The notes beneath the pieces are model-generated. The model worked only from the letters and a program-made list of their open reading frames with translations. It had not been told where the DNA came from and searched no databases. From Saccoglossus kowalevskii (taxonomy: Eukaryota; Hemichordata; Enteropneusta; Harrimaniidae): 11,411 nt of DNA. The translations under genes and the position numbers were made by a program. The stretch lies in NCBI RefSeq assembly GCF_000003605.2, contig NW_003128912.1:1-11411 (forward strand), given 5' to 3'. Shown here one piece after another: positions 1 through 8,024 of this stretch (within the stretch, counting starts at the first letter, position 1; each line of letters starts with the position of its first letter).

Positions 1-47
1 CTAAGACTGCACTGCTTAAGGTGAGGTGCAACGTCTGGAGGTGATAA

Positions 48-67
48 TGAGAAAGAATTCTTTCTCA
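48..67. repeat. 20-bp perfect palindrome
   Basis: The two 10-base halves TGAGAAAGAA and TTCTTTCTCA are exact reverse complements, centred on an EcoRI-like GAATTC with no loop. It could be a protein-binding dyad or a cruciform seed. No function is visible from context. Confidence 0.85.
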
Positions 68-144
68 AATATTATAAAACTTGATCAAGAAAGAGGTTCA
101 AATCCACGATTACAGATTTAGCACAAATGTCTAACGATTAAGAT

Positions 145-472
145 ATCCTCGGGGGCGGAGCTACATCACAAGACGTTCCATGTTGCTAAGACGCGCACCA
201 CTGTACATGCATTTCTATGGGCTCTGTGCGCGCTGCTGTGGAAAGCCGGTCGAGCCGGTGAAAATTCGAGAAAACAACACAAACTCAACTTTGAAGTAAT
301 CCCGAACAGCCAAATTTATATATGTTACACACGTAGGGCTAATCTTGTTACACTGTTCAGAGGATTCTCTACAATCATCCCAAAGTACCGTTTTCTGCGA
401 GTTTTGGGCCTTTGTTTTCACCGCCGAGGGTTGCCAGGCGGTGAAAATGCCCGGATGTCCGCCCCCGAGGAT
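145..472. mobile_element. Candidate MITE-like element with 15-bp terminal inverted repeats
   Basis: ATCCTCGGGGGCGGA (145-159) is repeated as its exact reverse complement at 458-472, bounding 328 bp that is more CpG- and GC-rich than its surroundings. TTAA occurs on both sides (138-141 and 473-476), recalling piggyBac-type target duplication. The left copy is three bases away from the arm, however, so the insertion signature is imperfect. The 68-codon minus frame inside (215-421) has no recognisable domain. A non-autonomous DNA transposon is the best reading. Confidence 0.6.
415..447. repeat. Perfect 11-bp hairpin inside the inverted-repeat element
   Basis: TTTTCACCGCC (415-425) and GGCGGTGAAAA (437-447) are exact reverse complements separated by 11 bases. 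A further copy of CCGGTGAAAAT lies near 254-264 in direct orientation. Subterminal repeats like these are common transposase-binding features in MITEs, which supports the element call. Confidence 0.75.
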
Positions 473-1048
473 TTAATTTCTGATGAAGAGACATACAATT
501 TTGGAACAATGAACAAATGAACAATTCATCTTTTGAATTTCTGTTTAACTAACATATGTTATAAATATAACACTACACTTGTGGTCATAGTCTGTAAGTT
601 GTTCCGTGCTAATGCGATTTACAGACTTTGAACAAAAGTATGAGATTATATCCAATGACCCACACTTTCTCGGAAGAATAGTTTCAAAAATCTATGCTAT
701 TTTGTTGATATTTAAAGATATGTACCACAGTGCTGCATAACGAAATTACACACAAATAAATAAATAAAATACACACAGTTATGCCCATGACAGCACATTT
801 AATTGATAACGCTTAATATTTTAATACCAATTCTCCTTCGAGCACCATCATTTCAACTTTTGTTGAATTTGCCTAAAGTTAAACTAGAAAAAATAACCCG
901 AATAAATTAAACGCGATAAATTATATGATGGCATGGCCATAATAATTTCTCATCAAATGTTGTACAGTTGTTGCCATGTCAACCTCTTTTATACGACGAT
1001 AGTGTTAGTCGCATCTGAAAACAAAAAACATAAAACAAAATTTTGAAA
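473..1048. other. No gene recognised; hairpin and AAAT-rich stretch
   Basis: This stretch is AT-rich, with many stops in all frames. It contains a 9-bp inverted repeat AGTCTGTAA/TTACAGACT (589-597 and 619-627, 21-base loop) and a short AAAT run near 755-768. A good minus-strand acceptor (TTTTTTGTTTTCAG) ends at 1017, but the sequence after it stops quickly in every phase. It could be a tiny last exon of the lectin gene but is not claimed. Confidence 0.5.
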
Positions 1049-1151
1049 CTAGGCGTAATGATGGGTATTATGTAAAATTTTAGAATATCGAGTAGTCATA
1101 AAATTGTTTAAATTATACACCGATAAGGTGATCATATGTGTGTCAATGCAC

Positions 1152-1354
1152 CTTATTAGACTGCTGTTGTAAAACAGTGAACACGGATGAGCACGAGAGT
1201 CAGGTCCAGAGATAGATACTCTTAAGCTGTGCTTCTTCAAGGACCAGTATAAAGTGAATGTGGTATCCTTAGAAGTGAAGCTCAGGGTGATTGTTTTAAC
1301 GTCTTCCTTAACGTGTATTGGTTTTGCTGCATTAATGTAGCCGTCAGTTCTTCC
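1152..1354 (-). CDS. Exon 7: continuation of the VWD-like domain, 3' boundary uncertain
   Basis: Acceptor TTTTTTTTTCACTTCAG at the start, phase 0. GRTDGYINAAKPIHVKEDV, TITLSF and FTLYWSLKKHSLRVSI resemble the second half of a VWD domain ('dG.v.i......v......l.v.w.....l.v.v'). The clear homology-like reading stops near GPDS. The best donor is AAG|GTGCAT with last exon base 1152 (phase 2), a non-ideal match. Otherwise the frame runs on to a stop at 1049-1051, giving a 327-residue protein with an unremarkable tail. Sequence below 1152 on this strand offers no clear CGLCG-containing exon. Confidence 0.65.
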
Positions 1355-4300
1355 CTGAAGTGAAAAAAAAAGATTATATTTCAAGAAGTACTATTCAGAG
1401 TCTTTCAGGAATTGAATATGCACCACTTTAACATCCTGAAATCAAAATTAGAATTGTCTTCTGAAAATAGTGTAAAGTTGCAACAAGGAAATATGCTTTG
1501 GGCAAATCACTTACTGTAACAATATCCAGTCCGCTGATGATAGCAAATTCACGTCCAACAGTTACATTAACAGAAACAGTTCGGGTTCTTACTTGTTGAA
1601 CAGAACTGTCCTCCCAAGGTTCAAACTCAACTGTTACTTCAAAGGCAGGAGTTGTCGAGCAGTCTTTAAACAGAGTATACCAGCATATGCCTTGAAAACT
1701 AAATGGACTACCATCGAATATTGCCATATGCTGTTCACCCGATACACCTGGGTCATCTGGGACTGCAATAAAACGCATAAAATGGGGTTTACATTGCTGA
1801 ATCTGAATATAGTACATTATATAATCTCGAAACACAGGGAGTTCATTTTGTATTAATCACGTACAAACATCATTTAGATCTTTTTTTCACTTCATGTAGT
1901 TAAAATGATATTGTAATCACCGGAGAAAGGAAATATGGTATCATAAAAAAGCAAATACTAGAAAAAAACTTAAATATTATAGGTAATACAAATATTAAAC
2001 ATTTTTTATGCAGAAAGTAAGGTGTATAAGATTGTCATGGTAATGACTTTATATCCAAATAACCGTTAGTTTCTTGTTAACAGCGAGAGAACAATGGTAT
2101 TTTTAAATTTACTTTAAATTGTCATTTTATTGCGTCATTGCCACCACTTTGTAATACCATTGCTGCATAGATCAATGAAAATGTGAAATCGATAACGAAT
2201 TGGAAAAGAACACAAGGGACAAGAACAAGTTTCGAGGTTGCCTCGCTTACAAAAAAAATGTCGATGGTTATTTGCGTTGTACTAACTAATCACGTTAAAG
2301 AAACAATTGTCACACCTCTTACGTAAAATTAAATTATTTGAATATAGTAAATAACGAAGTAATTAACTTACTAACTTACTAGGCTCACATATAGCAGTAT
2401 ACATAATATTAGTATCATCACAATATTTATTTTTCCAATAACCATCTTTACTCTGAACACTGAAAGGAATTTGCTAATATCATCAGCTCATTCACACCAC
2501 TACAAACAAATCTTTCAACCAGACTATTACCACACCACAGGCATGGAAACGTTACACCATCAAATATAACAATTTATACATTGTACATGGCCAATATGAA
2601 AGTTATTTTACTTTCAGACAGGAAGTGTTTCATTTCACACTTATATATTATCCGTACAAGTGATGTATTTTGTTAATATATTGTTACAAGGTGGTTTCAA
2701 TCAATTTAAATTTTCAATATTTATTGACATAGTGTCCCTGATTTGTATCACAGCAGATGAGGAAATTTGAAAAATATGAATTTTGTTATTGTAATAGAAA
2801 ACGACGAATAAAAATGGTTTCTTTATAAAGCCTATATATTATCATGTCAGTTTATTGTTAGTGTCACATTAGTATAAATTTCATGTATTGTGCCCCTCAT
2901 TTTAAATTGAAATGAATACACTTACGCTAAACACGAGACTGTGTTCAAGTTACGTGGATCACCTGACATAAAATTATCATAAGTCAATTTTCCACCAGTT
3001 GCATATGCAAATTTGTTGATTGCTTGTGAATCGATAACACCAATCCAAAATAAACCTGTTTGGACATAATCATATACAAATAAATCAATTATCTGTTATG
3101 AATTATTCATGCATTATTTAAATTTGCATAAGTTATATCATACCTGAGTATCCTGCCGTTGTTGCTAATGCTTCATCTTGGTCTGCCTGAGTAGGGATCT
3201 CTGCAAGTTTATAATTCCTCATTTCGCATTCAGCTTTCGCGCCGACCCAGGTTAATGGCCAGAGTACGATTTCATACCTCTCTAAAAAATAAAAAGTTAA
3301 TAAATGTTTATAATAGTCATAATTTCAGCATAAATCAATAGTATTCAAGGTTCAACTGTTACATTACTTCTTATTATATTATAGCATTATCAATACCAGT
3401 GGATTTTATGACGTCATTGCAGCAGATTATTCGCGATAACGTATCCCATTATTGAACATCAATGCCCTGTGCCATGGATATGAATATAATGTTGGTTTCG
3501 AAAACGAATAAAGGAGAAACTATTGAAAAAAGAAGATAAATTGTTAGATAACAAGTATTTAATACTAAAATCGGCGTCAAATAAAACGGTCCATTACCAA
3601 TAACATCAGATTTCAATATTGAAATCGGACAATTTTGTGAGGGTATCGTCGTCTGTTCTGTATGCCAAAGCGCGTTCGCTCGAAGCGTTTCATCTAGTAC
3701 GCGCGCTTCTAGATTTCGCGACTGATGCCGCTGTCATAGTGGCCTCCCGATTAGTTCGCCTTATCGTGTTGATGAAGTGAGGTTAACCGAGGGTGATTTA
3801 TCGAAGCAAATGCGATAAACGAGTATACGAGTACAGAGAGATGAATATACACGTAGTTCTGTTTCTGTAGAGAGTAGTACTACACAATTTGCGAAACGAG
3901 ATCGATGATGATCGACGTGACTTGTATTTCCTAAGCGTCGGCTCCCGGTAACAGTTTGCATAAGCAAAAGAAAGTACATGCATGTTTTCAGGAGCGTCTT
4001 TTTTATTTTTATAATCAGATTAGAATCACTGTAGGTTCTCCTTCAAGGATGGCTAACACCCATTAGCTTTTCAGTCATGCTCGTTCGCTCGCTTCGCCTG
4101 TAAGTTTCGTTCAGTTTGACTTTAAAGTATTCGTCAAATCACCGCCCTCCCGTGGAATTTAAAATAACTTTTACTCAGACAGGACAGTTGCCAACAACAT
4201 CTACCTTGATGGTTTGAAAACACTAGTGAGATGGGGTCACGATGCAACTACATACATCTATCCCGGGTACGCACCCCTACGCACAGTCGATCCAGCTGGA

Positions 4301-7300
4301 CCACGGCGGCGATTTAGCGTAGCGTAGTGCAAAGCAGCGGTGGACACCGAAACGGCGTATCAGTCACGGTGTGCCGTTCGCTCGGGCGATCACTCCATAC
4401 CACACATCAGTCACTCATTCACTGACAATGTAAATGAGTTCAATACAATATTGTTTGATGGATTAAAACTAGATTCTTAGTTTGCCATATGAGATTGTTG
4501 AAACAGTTTCCAGAAAGACATTTTAAATGATTTACATTCGCGAGCCAGTGTCTCTGAAACTATTCCGTTCACTGTGGATATTTCGCCAAATTGTCCGCTT
4601 TTTAGAGGCAGCAAATCCACTGTTATTGACAACGCTACAAAATAATAAACTCCCCGACAACTCATAATTGACTCAAGCACACTTTGTTCTACATATATTG
4701 CGGGACGTTCATTATTGCTTAAATATACTCATTATATGCACAAACTGGTCTGTACAACATGCTGAAAATCCGATAACATCGCATTTATACCAAAATATCC
4801 CATTATATATGATATAAAGCAGCAATGAAGACGTCCTGAAAAATCATTCTCAAATGTATTGATATATAATGAAGATTCACAGCTTGTAATCGCTAACAAC
4901 TAACACGTGATTCGTAAACAACTATACTACTTTATACGTGAGCAAATGTTATTTCCATTTAAAAACAGCCGTGAGCAGATGTAAATAAGAATCGTGACCT
5001 ATGGCCAGATTTGGGAAGTTGTGTACGCCTTTCCCACCCCTTGCACATGTCGGTGCAGTCGTTTTTACCCCCGTTTCAAATATTTCTGTCCTGTAAACTC
5101 TACAAATTACGTGTGGTGTATACTTATTGTAAACAAATTTAAAACATCAAGTCATTCGCTAAGGATGGTCAATGAGTGAAGGTTATACTATTCTGTTGGT
5201 GGATAGTATATCATCGAGACTACATTCAATGTTGACAACATCGGCAAAATGTTAATGAAATTTTAGCGTAAATGATTGAATAATTAATTAATTGATTGAG
5301 TGACAAAACTCCTATCTAGATTATTACTTACTTGCTCGTTTTTCAGTAGATCTCTGTGAAATAAAAATGAAATAGAAATAGTGATATAAACATTATTTCG
5401 TTTTTAGAGTAATTGCTATACTTGTAGTAAGTATCGTTTTGAAGGGAATAAAACAATCTAAACTGCGTTTTTATAAGTAATATGAATTTTCTCAAATCAT
5501 TACATTGGTCACCAATATCACCCGAGGAAAATCAAGTGAGCTGCAAAATATAATCGATTTGGTGTACAACCAACTTTGGCAAACATAGTATATGTCTATT
5601 TTATTGGTACCGACCAATGAATAGACCATTTTCCGTACACTGCGAGAATCACGCGTTATGCGTGAAATCGAACGTAAAAACAGGACAAACAAAGGTCATA
5701 GCCTCGTAGTCGCGTCAAACATCGCGTGGGATTCGACAAACGCGAAAGTATTTCGGGGACATTTCCATGCTTAATAATGTGCTGTCCACATTTGATGATA
5801 GGCAATTTCGATTAAGTGAGGGTATTCGGAAGCAATATTCCTCTGTCGAAGATCGGCCGGTCAATGTAAGCTGCGAAATAAAGAAATTCTATTTCAAAAT
5901 CAAATCGTTCGATTTTTGCGGCAGACGTTCGACGCGCGTCTTTCATGCATCTCGCGAGATCTCGCAATTGTTCGGAAAATCACCTATTAGGTATTATGTA
6001 TGAGTTCTGGGAGGGTTGTTGGGTGGACGGTCTTTCTCCTAAGCCGCTGGAGTGTTGCCAGTGTCTAAACGATAGTGAATTTAAGTTTTACTTTTTCAAA
6101 ATCATCAACCAAACAGTTGATATTAACTCGTGTTAAATAAAATTCGAAACAGCGCATATTCTTTGGGATACAAGGAAGTTTCAACTTCCAAAATTTCTCA
6201 TATTTCGCTTAGAATATATATCCCCTTCACACAAAAATAGTAGTGGAACATACATAAAAACCAGACATATTAACAAGACAAGACACAAGCAAACATATGA
6301 CTGACAGCTCACACTTATAGGTTGTGCTGGATTTGAAGTGAGCAAGCCCAACTGTTCAAAAGGGTCATGCGTATGCATAGACAGTTGCTTCTCAATAATG
6401 CCGGGAAGTTTCAGATTATTTTGTGTATGTTGATTTTTGAATAAAAAAACGCACATGTTAACTGTCACAGTGTACGGCCTGCTTATTGAGAGGGTCACCC
6501 ACAGAACTCACACTGGACAGGGCGATCATTCACTGCTAGAATGGGGTAGACAAAATAGTAGTACTGGACATGAAATGCACATACATTAAATATCGAGTTA
6601 AAGCCCCTGACTTTAATACCTCTCAAAATAATTACAAGAAATAAAGCACAGAAAATACAATGAATAAAGTCACTAAAACAGGAGATTGCCTAGGGAAGTG
6701 TGCATTGGTGATAACGCACAGCTCTAGGATGTAGTCAGTCAATGGCTGGCAGAAGAACGCGGTTATTCTGGAGGACACCGCTGAAAGCAGAAGATCACAG
6801 AGCAGTTCATACAAGTCTCACAGAGTGACGATTGAAGCCTGTACAACTTGTAATATTGGAGCAGCTACTAACAGGATACACTGTAGACATGATGGACCAC
6901 AACTGTTTTCACTGCAACCTGTTTATAACCTGGGTTTCTACATGAGTCAATCTGAATGTGATCTTGCTAGCAGCTGTGTCACGTAGGCACTCAGTAGTTC
7001 ATAAACACCTTTTGTCATGTAGAACACAAGCACATCTGGTATATTCCAACTTACTTCCAGAGTTGAAAACAAGTTATCACAGGGTAATGCACACCGTTAT
7101 TTTTTTTACATATTTCCATGCACACTTCTATTTGCAAAGTGTGGGGTAAAACATAGATTAAAAGATGCTGACAGTGACAATAAAAATAATATATTTCTCA
7201 ATTTCAATGCAACTATTTTTTTCCATAAGAGAATGCATCCTTTCAAAAGTCAACGAACGTGACGGTAAGCGTTCGTAACAATTTATTATTTCTTTTTGTA

Positions 7301-7471
7301 AAACAAAAATGAAGTCCCGACTTTGCCAGTCTAAGGTAATCAATGCAATATGGGTTGAACTCACTTGTAATCTAATTACCAGTTAGCAAAAACCTAGACA
7401 TATAAACTTACCTCTGTTGAAGCTGCTCCAGAGAAACTGGCTATAGTGAGTATTATCAGTAAGTGCAACAT
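1152..7471 (-). CDS. Secreted C-type lectin-like / VWD-domain protein, seven exons, 3' end uncertain
   Basis: Spliced model built by hand; CDS segments are 7412-7471, 5332-5353, 3144-3281, 2926-3055, 2380-2459, 1515-1762 and 1152-1354. Every junction is GT-AG and phases chain as 0,1,1,2,1,0, which chance would rarely give. The product has a signal peptide (residues 1 to about 17), a short basic linker ending RAKR (26-29), a C-type lectin-like domain (about 30-143) and a VWD-like region from about 145. Four CTLD cysteines (C46, C115, C130, C141) match the two conserved disulphides of short-form CTLDs. N-glycosylation sequons lie at N209 and N289. An extracellular binding or matrix role is inferred from the domains; no ligand can be named. 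Exons 1-6 encode 226 residues. Exon 7 may end at a donor near 1151 or read on to a stop at 1049-1051. No gene symbol is recognised. Confidence 0.85.
1515..1762 (-). CDS. Exon 6: N-terminal half of a von Willebrand D-like domain
   Basis: Acceptor TTTTATTGCAG, donor GTAAGT after ACA; phase 1 in, phase 0 out. Residues 150-178 carry the VWD opening pattern: VSGEQHMAIFDG (compare GDPHY.TFDG), then F.FQGICWYTL and KDC. After these comes a beta-rich stretch (FEVTVEFEPWE, VRTRTVSVNVTVG) as in VWD domains of BMPER- or vitellogenin-like proteins. N209-V-T is a glycosylation sequon. The VWD call rests on motif reading only. Confidence 0.85.
1763..2379. other. Intron 5 of the lectin-VWD gene
   Basis: 617 bases lie between donor GTAAGT (at 2379) and acceptor TTGCAG (at 1763). 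The sequence is AT-rich with no further exon, repeat or ORF that I can support. A plus-strand frame (1593-1856) overlapping exon 6 and this intron is an antisense shadow. Confidence 0.8.
2380..2459 (-). CDS. Exon 5: C-terminal end of the CTLD
   Basis: This 80-nt exon lies between CCTTTCAG and GTAAGTTAG. It enters in phase 2, completing Ala117, and leaves in phase 1. It encodes VQSKDGYWKNKYCDD (C130) and YTAICEP (C141), the usual CTLD ending 'g.W.d..C......fiCe'. The canonical WND calcium-site triplet reads WKN. The phase and motif fit make this exon firm despite its short length. Confidence 0.9.
2460..2925. other. Intron 4 of the lectin-VWD gene
   Basis: 466 bases lie between exon 4 (donor GTAAGTG) and exon 5 (acceptor CCTTTCAG). 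It is AT-rich and featureless by eye. Confidence 0.8.
2926..3055 (-). CDS. Exon 4: central CTLD with the WIG core
   Basis: Acceptor CCAAACAG, donor GTAAGTG; phase 1 in, phase 2 out. The exon opens with LFWIGVIDSQ (residues 75-84), the highly conserved 'WIG' core of the CTLD fold, and runs to GDPRN (105-109) and SCLA (C115). In sugar-binding CTLDs the GDPRN position usually holds EPN or QPD. That motif is absent here, so classic calcium-dependent mannose or galactose binding is not supported. Confidence 0.92.
3144..3281 (-). CDS. Exon 3: N-terminal half of the C-type lectin-like domain
   Basis: Acceptor TTTTTTAG at 3282-3289, donor GTATGA after 3144; phase 1 in, phase 1 out. It encodes the CTLD start, including LTWVGAKAEC (the aromatic/Ala/Cys helix 1 signature, C46), KLAEIPTQADQDEAL (the 'LAxI.t..e...l' strand and helix 2 pattern) and GYSG. 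The domain lacks the extra N-terminal cysteine pair of long-form CTLDs. The acceptor is a tandem AGAGAG, so starts at 3281, 3279 or 3277 are possible; only 3281 suits inclusion of the microexon. Confidence 0.9.
3282..5331. other. Intron 2, with a CpG-rich patch at about 3640-4420
   Basis: This is a roughly 2.05-kb intron. Its right half is ordinary AT-rich sequence, with ATTA-type low complexity near 5278-5295. A perfect CRE-like palindrome ATGACGTCAT sits at 3408-3417. Between about 3640 and 4420 CpG is dense, and the 10-mer CGTTCGCTCG occurs three times (3673-3682, 4082-4091, 4375-4384). Minus-strand frames at 3761-3983 and 4477-4680 have no recognisable domain and no convincing splice context. 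An old transposon insertion or a regulatory island is possible. Confidence 0.55.
5332..5353 (-). CDS. Exon 2: 22-nt microexon encoding a basic linker
   Basis: A 22-nt segment lies between a pyrimidine-rich acceptor (TTTTATTTCACAG) and a strong donor (GTAAGTAA). In frame it adds RSTEKRA plus one base, so it enters in phase 0 and leaves in phase 1, which is the phase exon 3 needs from its upstream acceptor. With exon 3 it creates RAKR, a furin-type R-X-K-R motif, just before the CTLD. An alternative without this exon exists: exon 1 could splice to exon 3 at 3279 and stay in frame. The exon is therefore likely but not certain. Confidence 0.6.
5504..5516. repeat. Inverted CCAAT-type palindrome
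   Basis: ATTGGT and ACCAAT flank a single C. It resembles the core of the larger hairpin about 100 bases to the right, which also pairs ATTGGT with ACCAAT. Confidence 0.6.
5594..5626. repeat. Hairpin of 13 base pairs with a short internal loop
   Basis: GTCTATT (5594-5600) pairs with AATAGAC (5620-5626), and ATTGGT (5603-5608) pairs with ACCAAT (5613-5618). The intervening bases are a TT/G internal loop and a four-base ACCG apex. It lies at the left border of the CpG-rich patch in intron 1. Confidence 0.7.
7412..7471 (-). CDS. Exon 1 coding part: start codon and signal peptide
   Basis: The start ATG is at 7471-7469, with A at -3 (ACG before ATG), a fair animal initiation context. The 20 codons read MLHLLIILTIASFSGAASTE: a hydrophobic core followed by small residues (SGAA), as expected for a signal peptide cleaved near residue 16-17. 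The exon ends ACAGAG followed by GTAAGT, a consensus donor, in phase 0. The 5' UTR boundary cannot be seen. Confidence 0.85.
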
Positions 7472-7620
7472 CGTCGTCGTTGAATGATTTGCAATGCACG
7501 TCAACTCAGTTTTAGATGACCAGATACACCACGTGAGTGCATTTCTATTGGTGTATAATTTGCATAATCCGAGTAGTTCCGGTATATCATATTGGTAGTC
7601 TTCAAATGTATATTGAATAG
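7472..7620 (-). promoter_or_regulatory. Putative proximal promoter / 5' UTR of the lectin-VWD gene
   Basis: Directly upstream of the start codon on the minus strand there is an E-box palindrome CACGTG (7530-7535), a CCAAT box (ATTGGT on the plus strand, 7547-7552), a TATA-like TTATACACC next to it, and a perfect octamer ATGCAAAT (ATTTGCAT on the plus strand, 7558-7565). Clustering of these within 40 bases and about 60-95 bases from the ATG suits a proximal promoter. Each is short and could be coincidental; the transcription start cannot be placed. Confidence 0.4.
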
Positions 7621-7644
7621 CTGACTTTAGTGGTTAATGCCAGT

Positions 7645-7654
7645 CCCCCCCCCC
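7645..7654 (+). repeat. Poly(C) run
   Basis: Ten consecutive C residues, followed by TTC-rich sequence, upstream of the lectin gene. Such runs are length-polymorphic and prone to sequencing error. Confidence 0.85.
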
Positions 7655-7847
7655 TTCTTTGGTATTTTACTTTGCATATAATAATGAGAATTTTTATCGA
7701 TAATTACAGGAAAAAAAAATTCACATCATTTACCTGAATTCATCTGATTAAGGATGCTACATTTCTAATAATATACAACCTAGAGATTGAGTCAGAACTT
7801 CTATTAAAATCAACCATATTAATTTGCAAAAGAGTAAAATTTAAATT

Positions 7848-7867
7848 TAATTAACCCACGTTAATTA
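7848..7867. repeat. AT-rich inverted repeat
   Basis: TAATTAAC and GTTAATTA are exact reverse complements around CCAC, within a very AT-rich stretch. The TAATTA cores resemble homeodomain sites, but such words are common in DNA of this composition. Confidence 0.5.
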
Positions 7868-8024
7868 TTTAACTAATACATGCTGTCATATTTATTTCTT
7901 TAAAAGTTGATTGAATTTTATTCAGACAGTCCAATCTTAAATTGTTCAGCTGCCCGAACATCAACATTATTACGCCAGTCATATGATGCAATAATAATGT
8001 AGTCACACTTATTAGTATGAGTGC

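Larger units (their letters stand above)
5354..7411. other. Intron 1, with a CpG-rich patch at about 5640-5990 and small palindromes
   Basis: This is a roughly 2.06-kb intron between the signal-peptide exon and the microexon. CpG is frequent across about 5640-5990 (roughly nine per 100 bases by my count), far above the rest of the intron. A 7-bp inverted repeat GGAAGTT/AACTTCC lies at 6174-6189. From about 6180 to 7150 the composition shifts to CpG-poor sequence with no recognisable coding content. The short frames at 5767-6003, 6181-6498, 6632-6814 and 6958-7149 look like chance. Confidence 0.55.

Noticed and set aside
94-104. GGTTCAAATCC, a tRNA B-box-like word, as part of a tRNA or tRNA-derived SINE
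   Set aside because: No acceptable A box at the right distance and no cloverleaf stems could be drawn around it.
215-421. 68-codon minus-strand ORF as a gene
   Set aside because: It lies wholly inside the inverted-repeat element, overlaps its hairpin and shows no domain; more likely incidental.
984-1016. A terminal exon of the lectin gene after the strong TTTTGTTTTCAG acceptor
   Set aside because: All three phases stop within about 12 codons and none restores the VWD ending; cannot be supported without transcript data.
1593-1856. 87-codon plus-strand ORF
   Set aside because: Antisense shadow of VWD exon 6, which has motif and splice support.
5767-6003. 78-codon plus-strand ORF in the CpG-rich patch as an antisense gene
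   Set aside because: Ordinary length for a CpG-rich, stop-poor stretch; no domain, splice or promoter evidence.
6181-6498. 105-codon minus-strand ORF with a hydrophobic segment (YVCLCLVLLICLVFMYV)
   Set aside because: A single hydrophobic run is common in AT/T-rich frames; no start context, splice signals or homology recognised, and it sits in intron 1 of the supported gene.
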